From positions 992,001 through 1,056,000 of the forward strand of contig NZ_CP017248.1 of the NCBI RefSeq assembly GCF_001735805.1: 64,000 nt of DNA, read 5' to 3'. The notes beneath the pieces were generated by a model. That model saw nothing but the letters and a program-made list of their open reading frames with translations, was not told where the DNA came from and did no database searches. Positions 45,801 to 57,800 of this stretch are shown in pieces (positions within the stretch are counted from its first letter, which is position 1; the number at the start of each line of letters is the position of its first letter). Both the position numbers and the translations under genes were made by a program. Source of the stretch: Streptomyces fodineus. GTDB lineage: Bacteria > Actinomycetota > Actinomycetes > Streptomycetales > Streptomycetaceae.

Positions 45801-48800
45801 CCACGATTCGAGGAGGCGGAACAGCGCCACCTCGACCGCGAACAGCGCGGGCTGGGTGCACCCCGTCTGATGCAGGGTCTCGGCGTCGACGTCGACCGGG
45901 GCGTCCAGACGCGCGCACACCTCGTCGTACGCATCGGCGAAGACGGGGAACGCCGCGTACAGCTCCCGCCCCATACCGACCCGCTGCGAACCCTGACCCG
46001 AGAACAGGAAGCCGACCTTGCCTCCCGGCCGGCCCTGGACGACTCCGGGCGACGGCGTTCCGGCAGCCAGGTGACCCAGTCCGCGGCGGAAGTCGTCACA
46101 GCTCTCGCCGATGACCGCCGCCCTGTGGCGCAGAGCGCTCCGGGTGGTGGCCAGCGAGAAGCCGACATCGGCCGGTGACGTGCCGTCCTCCACGAAGGCC
46201 AGCAGTTGTCGTGCCTGGTCGCGCAGCGCACCGCTGGTCTTGGCGGAGAGCACCCACGGCAGGAGGGCGGGCGCCGGGGCGGCGGGGGCCTCTTCGGCCG
46301 GGGCCGGCGGCGCCTGTTCGATGATCGTGTGGGCGTTGGTGCCGCTGACGCCGAAGGACGACACCGCGGCGCGGCGCGGGTGATCGGTCTCCGGCCAGTC
46401 GACGGCCTCGGTCAGGAGCCGCACCGCGCCCGCCGACCAGTCCACGTGCGGCGTCGGCTCGTCGACGTGCAGGGTCTGCGGGAGGACGCCGTGGCGCATG
46501 GCCATGACCATCTTGATGATGCCGCCGACACCGGCGGCGGCCTGGGCGTGACCGATGTTGGACTTCAGCGAGCCCAGCCACAGGGGCTGTTCTTCGGGTC
46601 GCTCGCGGCCGTATGTGGCGAGGAGTGCCTGCGCCTCGATCGGGTCGCCCAGCTTCGTGCCCGTACCGTGCGCCTCCACCGCGTCGATGTCGGCGGCGGT
46701 GAGACCCGCGGAGGTGAGTGCCTGGCGGATGACCCGCTGCTGCGCGGGGCCGTTGGGCGCGGTCAGGCCGTTGGACGCGCCGTCCTGGTTCACAGCGCTT
46801 CCGCGGACCACGGCCAGCACCCGGTGCCCGTTTCGGTGGGCGTCGGACAGCCGCTCCACCAGGAGCATGCCGACGCCCTCGGCCCAGCCGGTGCCGTCCG
46901 CGCCGGCGCCGAACGCCTTGCACCGTCCGTCAGGGGCCAGCCCGCGCTGGCGGCTGAACTCCACGAAGGCCCGCGGGGTGGACATGACCATCACGCCGCC
47001 GGCCAGCGCCATGGAGCACTCGCCGTTGCGGAGGGCCTGGACCGCCCAGTGCAGCGCCACCAGCGACGACGAGCACGCCGTGTCGACGGTGACGGCCGGT
47101 CCTTCCAGGCCGAGGGTGTAGGCGATGCGGCCGGACATGATGCTCGCGGAGTTGCCCGTGCCGAAGAAGCCCTCGGAGTCGTCGATCGCGTGGAAGGCCT
47201 GGGCGGCGTAGTCCTGGTAGCCGGAGCCGACGAAGACCCCGGTACGGCTGCCGCGCACCGACTCCGCGTCGATACCGGCCCGCTCGAACGTCTCCCACGT
47301 GGTCTCCAGCAGCAGCCGCTGCTGCGGATCCATCGCCACGGCCTCACGCGGGCTGATGCCGAAGAACCCGGCGTCGAACTCCCCCGCCTCGTACAGGAAT
47401 CCACCACGGCGCGTGTACGTCTTGCCGGACGCCTCCGGGTCCGGGTCGTAGATGCCCTCCACGTCCCAGCCCCGGTCCGCCGGGAACTCGCCGACCGCGT
47501 CACCACCGGAGACCACCAGCTGCCACAGGTCCTCCGGCGAACGCACCCCGCCCGGATACCGGCACGCCATGCCGACGATCGCGATGGGGTCGTCGTCCTC
47601 GGCGTGCGCGGGGGCCGCCTGCGATGCGGGGGCGGTGGTGCGGCCGGTGAGCTCGGTGCGCAACTGCCGGGCGAGTGCCTGGGCGTTGGGGTGGTCGAAG
47701 ACCAGCGTGGGGGGCAGCGCGAGGCCGGTCTCGGCGTTGAGCTTGTTGCGCAGTTCGACGGCGGTCAGGGAGTCGAAGCCCAGGTCCTTGAAGGCCCGGC
47801 CGGCCTCGACCTCGCCGGCCCCGCCGTGGCCGAGAACGGCCGCCGCGTGCGTGCGGACGAGGTCGACCAGCAGCGCGTGCTGCTCGGTCTCGGGCATCTG
47901 GGTGAGGCGCTCGGCGAGGGCCGAGACGGCAGCCGTGCCGGGCTCGCCGGCGGTGCTGCCCGCGCTGAGGATCCGCTCGGCCTCCGGAAGGTCGCCGAGC
48001 AGGGCACTGGCGCGGCCCACGGTGAACGGGGGCAGGAACCGCTCCCAGTCGACGTCGGCCACGGTCGCGGTCGCCTCGCCGGAGTCCAGCGCCTGCCGGA
48101 GGGCGGCCACGGCGAGCGCGGCGGGCATCGGGATCAGGCCGCGGCGGCGCAGTCGTTCGTCCGCGCCCTCGCCCTCGGCCATGCCGCCGCCGGCCCACGG
48201 GCCCCAGGCCACGGCGGTCGCCGGCAGGCCTTGGGCCCGGCGGCGTTCGGCGAGCCCGTCGAGCAGGGCGTTGGCCGCCGCGTAGGCGGCCTGATGGCCG
48301 CTGCCCCACACGCCGGCGATGGACGAGAAGAGGACGAAGGCGTCGAGTTCCCGGCCGGCGAGGAGGGCGTCGAGGTGCAGGGCGCCGGCTGCCTTGGCGG
48401 ACAGCACGTCGGCGAAGGCGCCCGGCGTCATGGCCTCCAGCGGCTCCAGGTGGTCCACGCCCGCCGTGTGGACGACGGCGTTCACCGGGTGCTCGGCGAG
48501 CAGTGCGGCGACCGCCGCACGGTCGGCGATGTCGCACGCGGCGACGGTGACACGGACACCCGTCGCCGCCAGCTCCGCGACCAGACCCGCCGCGCCCGGC
48601 GCGTCGAGGCCGCGGCGGCTGGTGAGCACCAGGTGCTCCGCACCCGCACCGGCGAGCCAGCGGGCCACATGCCCGCCCAGCGCACCCGTACCACCGGTGA
48701 TCAGCACCGTGCCGCGTGGCGACCAGCGCTGCCCGGCCCGCGTGTTCCGGCGGGCGGCGGTGCGGGACAGCCTGCGGCCGAACACGCCACGGGCGCGGAT

Positions 48801-51800
48801 CGCGACCTGGTCCTCGGCCGACTGGCCCAGGACCGCGGCGAGGCGGCCGACGGCCCGGTCGTCGACCGTGTCGGGGAGGTCGACCAGACCGCCCCAGCGC
48901 GGCGCGTGCTCCAGCGCGGCGACCCGGCCGAGACCCCAGACGGCGCTTTGGGCGGCGCTCGGCACCGCGTCCGCACGGCCGGTGGACATGGCGGACCTGG
49001 TCAGCGCCCACAGCGGGGCGTCGATGCCCGCGTCGCCCAGGGCCTGGACGAGTGCGAGGGACAGCGCGGTGCCGACAGTGAGGGCCGGGTGTCCGGTGTG
49101 GGGCCGCTCGTCGGTGCCGAGCAGGGAGATGACACCGTCGACCGGGGTCTCCCGGACGGCGTCGCCGAGCTGCCGCAGCAGTGCGCCGCGGTCGGCGTAG
49201 GGGTCGACGGCCACCCGGACCAGCCGGGCCCCGCGGGCGGCAAGCCCGTCGGCGACGGCGGCGGTCCACTCGACCGCCTCGGTGTCCTCGGTGACCAGGA
49301 ACAGCCAGTCGCCCGGCAGTTCGTGCGCCCGGAGGCCGCTCAGCGGCTTCCAGCCCGTGCGGTAGGACCAGCGTTCCACGGCGGACTCCCGGCGCTGCTG
49401 CCGGCGCCACGCGGACAGCCGGGGCAGCACCGCGTCCAGCTGCTCGGCGGGCAGGTCGAGGGTGGCGGCGAGGGACTGGGTGTCCTCGCGCTCCACCGTC
49501 TCCCAGAACCCGGCCTCCACGGCGTCGGTCCCCGCGACGGCGGCGGCCGTGGGCGCCGTGGTCTCCAGCCAGTACCGCTGGTGCTGGAAGGCGTAGGTGG
49601 GCAGATCGGCGCGCCGGGCGCCGCGGCCGGCGAAGAACGCCTGCCAGTCGACGGGGACGCCGTGCACGTGGAGCTGCGCGACGGCGCCGGTGATCGCCTC
49701 GGGCTCGGGGCTGCCGGAGCGTGCGGAGGCAACGGTGACCGCGCCGTCCAGGCAGCCCTGGGCCATGGCGCTCAGCACCGCGCCGGGGCCGGTCTCCACG
49801 AACGTGGTCACGCCCAGCTCACCCAGGGTCCGGATGCCGTCGGCGAAGCGCACGGCCTCGCGGACGTGCCGGACCCAGTAGTCCGCCGTGTACGCGTCGA
49901 CGAGTTCACCGGTGAGGTTCGAGACGACCGGTATCCGGGGCGTCTCGAAGCGCAGACCGCCGACGACACGGGCGAAGTCCTCCAGCACGGGGTCCATCAG
50001 CGGGGAGTGGAAGGCGTGGCTGACCTTCAACCGGGAGGTCTTGCGGCCCTGTTGGGTGAGGACCTCGGCGATCTCCAGCACGGCGTCCTCGGCTCCGGAG
50101 ACCACGACGGACCGCGGGCCGTTGACCGCCGCGATGCCGGCGTCGTCGGTGAGGTACGGCCCCACCTCGTCCTCGGAGGCCTGGACGGCGATCATCGCGC
50201 CGCCGGCGGGCAGGGCCTGCATCAGCGCGGCACGAGCCGTCACCAGTGCCGCCGCGTCCTCCAGCGACAGGGCGCCGGCCACGTGCGCCGCCGCGATCTC
50301 GCCCACGGAGTGCCCCGCCAGGTAGTCGGGCCGCACGCCCCACGACTCCAGCAGCCGGTGGACGGCGACCTCGTGCGCGAACAGCGCGGGCTGGGTGAAG
50401 GCGGTGCGGTGCAGTTCCTCGCCGTCCTCGTGACCGTTCTCGCCGAAGGCCACGTCCCGCAGCGGGCGGTCGAGGTGCCGGTCGAGGTGGGCGCACACCT
50501 CGTCGTACGCCTCCGCGAAGACCGGGAACGCCTCGTACAGTTCGCGCCCCATGCCGGTGCGCTGCGAGCCCTGTCCGGAGAACAGGAACCCGACCTGGCC
50601 GGCGTCGGCGCGGCCGAGGACGACACCGGGAGCGGGCGCCCCCGAGGCCAGGGCCCGCAAGCCCTCGGCGATCCGGCCGCGGTCGGTGCCGACCACGGCG
50701 GCGCGGTGCTCCAGGGCGGCCCGGGTGGTGGCCAGCGAGAAGCCGACGTCGGTGAGGGACGGTGCGGCGCCGTCGGCGGTGAGGGACAGCAGGCGCTCGG
50801 CCTGGGCGCGCAGCGCGGCCTCGGACTTGCCGGACAGCACCCACGGCACGGTCGCCGAGGCGACCTCGACCGGTGCGACGGCGGCCGGTTCGGCCACCGG
50901 GGCCTGCTCGATGATCGTGTGGGCGTTGGTGCCGCTGACCCCGAAGGACGACACGGCGGCCCGGCGCGGGCGGTCCGTCTCCGGCCAGTCGACGGCCTCC
51001 GTCAGCAGCCGCACCGCGCCCGCCGCCCAGTCCACGTGCGACGTCGGCTCATCGGCGTGCAGCGTCCGCGGAAGGACACCGTGGCGCATCGCCATCACCA
51101 TCTTGATCACACCGGCCACTCCGGACGCCGCCTGGGCGTGGCCGATGTTGGACTTCAGCGAGCCCAGCCACAGCGGCCGGTCCTCCGGCCGTTCCCGGCC
51201 GTACGTGGCGATCAGCGCCTGTGCCTCGATCGGGTCACCCAGAGCGGTGCCCGTGCCGTGCGCCTCCACCGCGTCGACATCGGCCTCGGTGAGCCCGGCG
51301 GAGGCCAGGGCCTGCCGGATGACCCGCTGCTGCGCCGGGCCGTTGGGCGCGGTCAGGCCGTTGGACGCGCCGTCCTGGTTGACCGCACTGCCCCGCACGA
51401 CGGCGAGGACCTCGTGGCCGTTGCGCACGGCGTCGGACAGGCGCTCCACGAGCACCACGCCCACGCCCTCCGCCCAGCCGGTGCCGTCCGCGCCGGCGCC
51501 GAACGCCTTGCAGCGGCCGTCGGCGGACAGCCCGCGCTGCCGGCTGAACTCCACGAACGCGGCCGGTACGGCCATGACGTTCACACCGCCCGCGACGGCC
51601 ATCGTGCTCTCGCCGCCCCGCAGCGACTGGATGGCCAGGTGCAGGGCGACCAGCGACGACGAGCACGCCGTGTCGACGGTGACGGCCGGGCCCTCCAGGC
51701 CGAAGGTGTAGGCCACGCGCCCGGAGACGACGCTCGCGGCGCTGCCGGTGAGCAGGTGGCCCTCGACGCCTTCGGGGACCTGCGGGAGGCCTGCGCCGTA

Positions 51801-54800
51801 GCCCTGGTAGGACATGCCGACGAACACGCCGGTGCGGCTGCCCTTCAGGGAGGCCGGGTCGATGCCGGCCCGTTCGAACGCCTCCCAAGAGGCCTCCAGC
51901 AGCAGGCGCTGCTGGGGGTCCATCGCGAGCGCCTCGCGCGGCGAGATCCCGAACAGCGCGGCGTCGAAGTCGCCCGCGTCGTAGAGGAAGCCGCCCTCGC
52001 GCGTGTAGGTCTTGCCCGGGGTGCCCGGGTCGGGGTCGTAGAGGTCCTCGACGTCCCAGCCGCGGTCCTCGGGGAAGCCGGAGATCGCGTCGCCGCCGGA
52101 CGTCACGAGCTGCCACAGGTCCTCGGGCGAGCCGACCCCGCCGGGGAGGCGGCAGCTCATGGCCACGATGGCGATGGGCTCGTCGTCGGTGGCGGCCGTG
52201 CGCTGCTCCTGCTGTGCGGCGCCCTGCGAACCGAGCAGTCCGGCGCGCAGGAACCGGGCCAGGGCGGTGGCGTTCGGGTAGTCGAAGACCAGCGTGGTGG
52301 GCAGTTTCAGGCCGGTGTCGGCGGTGAGCTTGTTGCGCAGTTCGACGGCGGTGAGCGAGTCGAAGCCGAGGTCGTTGAACGCCCGGCCGGGCTCCACCGC
52401 CGCGGTGCCGTCGTGGCCGAGCACGGCGGCCGCGTGCGTGCGGACGAGGTCCACCAGTGTGCGGTCCCGCTCGCCCGCCGGCAGCCCGGTCAGCTTCGCG
52501 GCGAGCGCGGTGCCGGCTTCGGCGCCGCCGGAGGCCGGGGCCTCCAGGGCGCGGCGCGCCTCGGGCACGTCGGAGAGCAGGGCGCTCGGGCGGGTGACGG
52601 TGAACGGGCCGATGAACCGCTCCCAGTCGAAGTCGGCGACGGTGAGGGCGGTCTCGCCGTCGGCCAGCGCCTGCTGGAGCGCGCAGATCGCGAGGGCGGG
52701 CCGCATCGGCGGCAGGCCGCGGCGGCGCAGCATCTCCTCTCCGTCGCCGACGCCGGCCATGCCGCCCTCGGCCCAGCCGCCCCAGGAGACGGCGAGCGCG
52801 GTGCGCCCGCGTGCCCGCCGGTACTCGGCGAGGGCGTCCAGGTGGGCGTTGGCCGCCGCGTAGGCGCCCTGGCCTGCGCCGCCCCAGATGCCGGCGCCCG
52901 AGGAGAACATGACGAACGCGTCGAGTTCCTGACCGGCCAGCAGTTCGTCCAGGTGCGTGGCTCCTTCGGCCTTGGCCGCCACCGTGCCGGCGAACCCGGC
53001 CGGGTCGGAGTCCTCGATCATGACGTGGTCGCCGACGCCCGCGGCGTGGACGACGGCGTGGACGGGGTGTTCGGCCAGCAGCGCCCGCAGGGCGTCGCGG
53101 TCGGCCACGTCACAGGCGGCGACGGTCACGCGTACGCCCGCCTCCTCCAACTCGGCCTTGAGGGCGGCGGCGCCGGGGGCGTCGAGACCGCGGCGGCTGG
53201 TGAGCACCAGGTGCTCCGCACCCGCACCGGCGAGCCAGCGGGCGACATGCCCGCCCAGCGCACCCGTACCACCGGTGATCAGCACCGTGCCGCGCGGCGA
53301 CCACCCCGGGCCGGGGCCGGTGGCGCGGGCCGCCCGGACGAGCCGGCGCCCGAAGACGCCCGAGGCGCGGACCGCCACCTGGTCCTCGGCGGCCTGGCCG
53401 AGGACGGCGGCCACGCGGGCCGCGGTACGGGCGTCCAGCAGATCGGGCAGGTCGAGCAGTCCGCCCCAGCGCCGCGGGTGTTCCAGCGCCGCCGCCCGGC
53501 CGAAGCCCCACACCTGCGACTGCAGTGGGCGGTCCACGCGGTCGGAGCGGCCGGTGGCCACCGCGCCGCGCGTGGCGCACCACAGCGGGGCGTCGACGCC
53601 CGCGTCGCCGAGCGCCTGCACCAGGCAGAGGGTCGCGGCGAGGCCGTGCGACAGGCCGGGGTGGCCGGCCGAGGCGCTCTCGTCCTCGGCGAGCAGGGAC
53701 AGCACTCCGGCCACCGGGCCGACGCCGGCCAGCTCGCGGGCCAGCGTCCCGCGGTCGGTGCCGGTCCCGGCGACGAGGGTCCCCAGTTCCAGGCCGCGCT
53801 CGCCGAGCGCGGTGCGGACCGAGGCGGTCCACTCGCTCTCCGCGGCCACGACGAGCAGCCAGGTCCCGGACGCGCCGGGCTGCGGGAGCGCGCCGAGCGG
53901 CTTCCACGTGACGCGGTAGCGCCAGCCGTCGACCACGGACTGCTCGCGGCGCTGACGGCGCCACGCGGACAGCCGGGGCAGGATCGCGCTCAGCGAGGCG
54001 TCCGCGCTGACCCCCAGGGTCGCGGCGAGGGACTCCGCGTCCTCGCGCTCCACGCCGGCCCAGAAGCCGGAGTCCGCCGCGTCGGCCGCGGTGCCGGCAG
54101 CGGCCAGATCCTCGTCCCTGTCCAGCCAGAAACGCTCGCGCTGGAAGGCGTAGGTGGGCAGGGTGACGCGGTGAGCGCCGGGGAAGAGCCCCTGCCAGTC
54201 CGGGCAGACGCCGTGCACGTGCAGTTCGGCGAGCGCGGTGACGAGGGCCTGCCGCTCGGGGCGATCACCGCGCAGGACGGGCACGGTGACGGCCTCGTCC
54301 ACGCAGGCCTGTGCCAGGGCGCTGAGGACGCCGCCGGGGCCGATCTCCACGAACGTGGTGACACCCAGCTCGTGCAGGGTGTGCAGGCCGTCGGCGAAGC
54401 GGACCGCCTCACGGACGTGGCGGACCCAGTAGTCGGTCGTGTACGGCTTGGCCAGGCGGCCGGTGAGGTTCGACACGACGGGAATCCGCGGCTCGTTGAA
54501 GACCAGATGGCCGACGGCCTCGGCGAACTCGTCCAGCATCGGATCCATCAGCGGCGAGTGGAACGCGTGGCTGACCTTCAACCGGGAGGTTTTGCGGCCT
54601 TGCCGGGTGAAGACCTCGGCGATGGCGGTGACCGCCTCGTCGGCACCGGAGATCACGACGGACCGAGGCCCGTTGACCGCCGCGATGCCGACCTCGTCGG
54701 TCAGGTGCGGCGCGACTTCCTTCTCGGTGGCCTGTACGGCGACCATCGCACCGCCCGCGGGCAGGGCCTGCATCAACGCCGCACGTGCCGACACCAGTTG

Positions 54801-57800
54801 CACGGCGTCGTCCAGCGTCAGCACCCCGGCCACATGGGCAGCCGCGATCTCGCCGACCGAGTGACCGGCCACGTAATCCGGCCGCACACCCCAGGATTCC
54901 AGGAGACGGAACAACGCCACCTCGACCGCGAACAGCGCGGGCTGCGCGCACCCGGTCCGGTGCAGGGACTCGGCGTCCACATCGACCGGCGCGTCCAGAC
55001 GCGCACACACCTCGTCGTACGCGTCGGCGAAGACGGGGAACGCCTCGTACAACTCACGTCCCATGCCGAGCCATTGAGAACCCTGGCCCGAGAACAGGAA
55101 ACCGACCTTGCCCTCGGGGCGGGCGCGTCCCAGTGTCACGTTCGCCGCGGGTTCGCCGGCGGCGAGGGCGGTGAGGGCTTGCCGGAGTTCGTCCGGGCCC
55201 TGTGCCAGGAGCACCGCGCGGTCCTCGAACGTCTCGCGGGAGGCCAGGGAGAGGCCGACGTCGGCAGCCGTCCAGCCGTCGTGCGCGTCGAGGTGGCCGG
55301 CCAGCCGGGCCGCCTGGGCGCGCAGCGCCGGTTCGCCCTTGCCTGACAGCACCCACGGCACGAGGGCGCCGGAGTCGGGCGTGGGGGGCAGCTCCGGCGC
55401 GGCGGGGGCCTGCTCGATGATGGTGTGGGCGTTGGTGCCGCTGACCCCGAACGACGAGATCGCGGCGCGGCGCGGGCGGTCCGTCTCCGGCCACTCCACG
55501 GCCTCGGTCAGCAGCCGCACCGTACCCGCCGACCAGTCCACGTGCGGCGTCGGCTCATCGGCGTGCAGGGTCCGCGGCAGGATGCCGTGGCGCATCGCCA
55601 TGACCATCTTGATCACGCCGGCCACGCCCGCCGCGGCCTGCGTGTGGCCGATGTTCGACTTCAACGAGCCGAGCAGGAGCGGCCGTTCACGTTCCTGCCC
55701 ATAGGTCGCGAGCAGCGCCTGGGCCTCGATCGGGTCGCCCAGCGTCGTACCCGTGCCGTGTGCCTCGACGGCGTCCACGTCGCCCGGAGCGAGCCCGGCC
55801 GAGGCCAGCGCCTGGCGGATCACCCGCTGCTGCGCGGGGCCGTTGGGCGCGGTCAGGCCGTTGGACGCGCCGTCCTGGTTGACCGCACTGCCCCGTACCA
55901 CCGCCAGGACCTCGTGGCCGTTGCGCACGGCGTCGGACAGGCGCTCCACGAGCACCACGCCCACGCCCTCCGCCCAGCCGGTGCCGTCCGCGTCCGCGCC
56001 GAACGCCCTGCAGCGGCCGTCGGGCGACAGGCCGCGCTGGCGGCTGAACTCCACGAAGACGTTCGGGCTTGCCATGACGGTGACGCCGCCGGCCAGGGCC
56101 ATCGTGCACTCGCCGCCGCGCAGCGACTGCATGGCCAGGTGCAGGGCGACCAGCGACGACGAGCACGCCGTGTCGATCGTGACGGCGGGGCCTTCGAGAC
56201 CGAAGGTGTAGGCCACCCGGCCGGAGACGACGCTGGACGCGCCGCCGACGAGCCGGTGTCCCTCGACGCCTTCCGGCGTGCGGCGCACATCGGCTCCGTA
56301 GCCCTGGTACGCCATGCCGACGAAGACGCCGGTCCGGCTGCCGCGCAGCTGCGCGGGGGCGATCCCGGCCCGCTCGAAGGCCTCCCACGAGGCCTCCAGC
56401 AGCAGCCGCTGCTGCGGGTCCATCGCCAGGGCCTCGCGCGGCGAGATACCGAAGAAGCCGGCGTCGAAGTCGGTGGCACCGTAGAGGAATCCACCGTCGC
56501 GCGCGTACGTCCTGCCGGGGCGATCGGGATCGGGGTCGTAGAGGGCCTCGACGTCCCAGCCGCGGTTCGACGGGAACTCGGAGATGGCGTCGCCGCCGGA
56601 CGTCACCAGGTCCCACAGCGCCTCGGGCGAGTCGACGCCGCCGGGCAGGTGGCAGCTCATCGCCACGATGGCGATGGGCTCGTCCTCGGCGGCCGAGGAC
56701 TGCTCCTGCGGCACGGCGCAGGCCTGCGAACCGAGCAGCTCGCTGTGCAGGAAACGGGCGAGCGCCGTGGCGTTGGGGTAGTCGAAGACCAGCGTGGGCG
56801 GCAGCGCGAGACCGGTCGCCGTGTTGACCCTGTTGCGGAGTTCGACGGCGGTCAGGGAGTCGAAGCCGAGGTCCTTGAAGGCCCGGTCGGGCTCGACCTC
56901 CGCCGCCGAGGAGTGGCCCAGGACCGCCGCGACGTGCGCGCGGACCAGGTCGATCAGGGTCTGGGTGCGCTCGGCCTCCGGCAGTCCGGCGAGCCGGGCC
57001 GCCAGGGGCGCGGCGCCGGCGGCGGCATCGGCCGGTGCGGCGGTGCGGGCGCGGCGCACCTCGGGCAACTCGGACAGCAGGGCGCTCGGGCGGCCGAGGG
57101 TGAACGGTCCGATGAACCGTTCCCACTCGATGTCGGCCACGACGACCGCGGTGTCGTCGCAGTCCAGGGCCCGCTGGACCGCGGTCACGGCGAGTGCGGC
57201 GGGCAGGGGGACGACGCCACGGCGGCGCAGGTGCTCCTCGTCGGCGTCGGTGACCATGCCGCCGTCGGCCCAGGGGCCCCAGGCGATCGCGGTGGCGGTC
57301 AGGCCCCTGGCCCTGCGCCGGGCCGCGAGCCCGTCGAGGAAGGCGTTGCCGGCCGCGTAGGCGGGCTGCAGTCCGCTGCCCCACACGCCGGCGATCGAGG
57401 AGAAGAGGACGAAGGCGTCCAGCTCGCGGTCGCCGAGCAGTTCGTCGAGGTGCGCGGCGCCGCGGGCCTTCGCCGCCACCGTGCGGGCGAAGTCGGTCGG
57501 CGTCAGCTCGTCGAAGGGGGCGAACTGTGCCACGCCCGCGGCGTGGAAGACGGAGGTGAAGGTGTGCTCGGCGAGCAGCGCCGCCACCGCGTCGCGGTCG
57601 GCGACGTCGCACACGGCGAGGGTGACGCGCGCTCCCAGCTCCTCCAGTTCGGCCTTGAGTACGGTCGCGCCGGGCGCGTCGGCGCCGTGGCGGCTGGTGA
57701 GCACCAGGTGTTCGGCACCGGCACCGGCGAGCCAGCGGGCCAGGTGCCCGCCCAGCGCACCCGTACCCCCGGTGATCAGCACCGTGCCGCGCGGCGACCA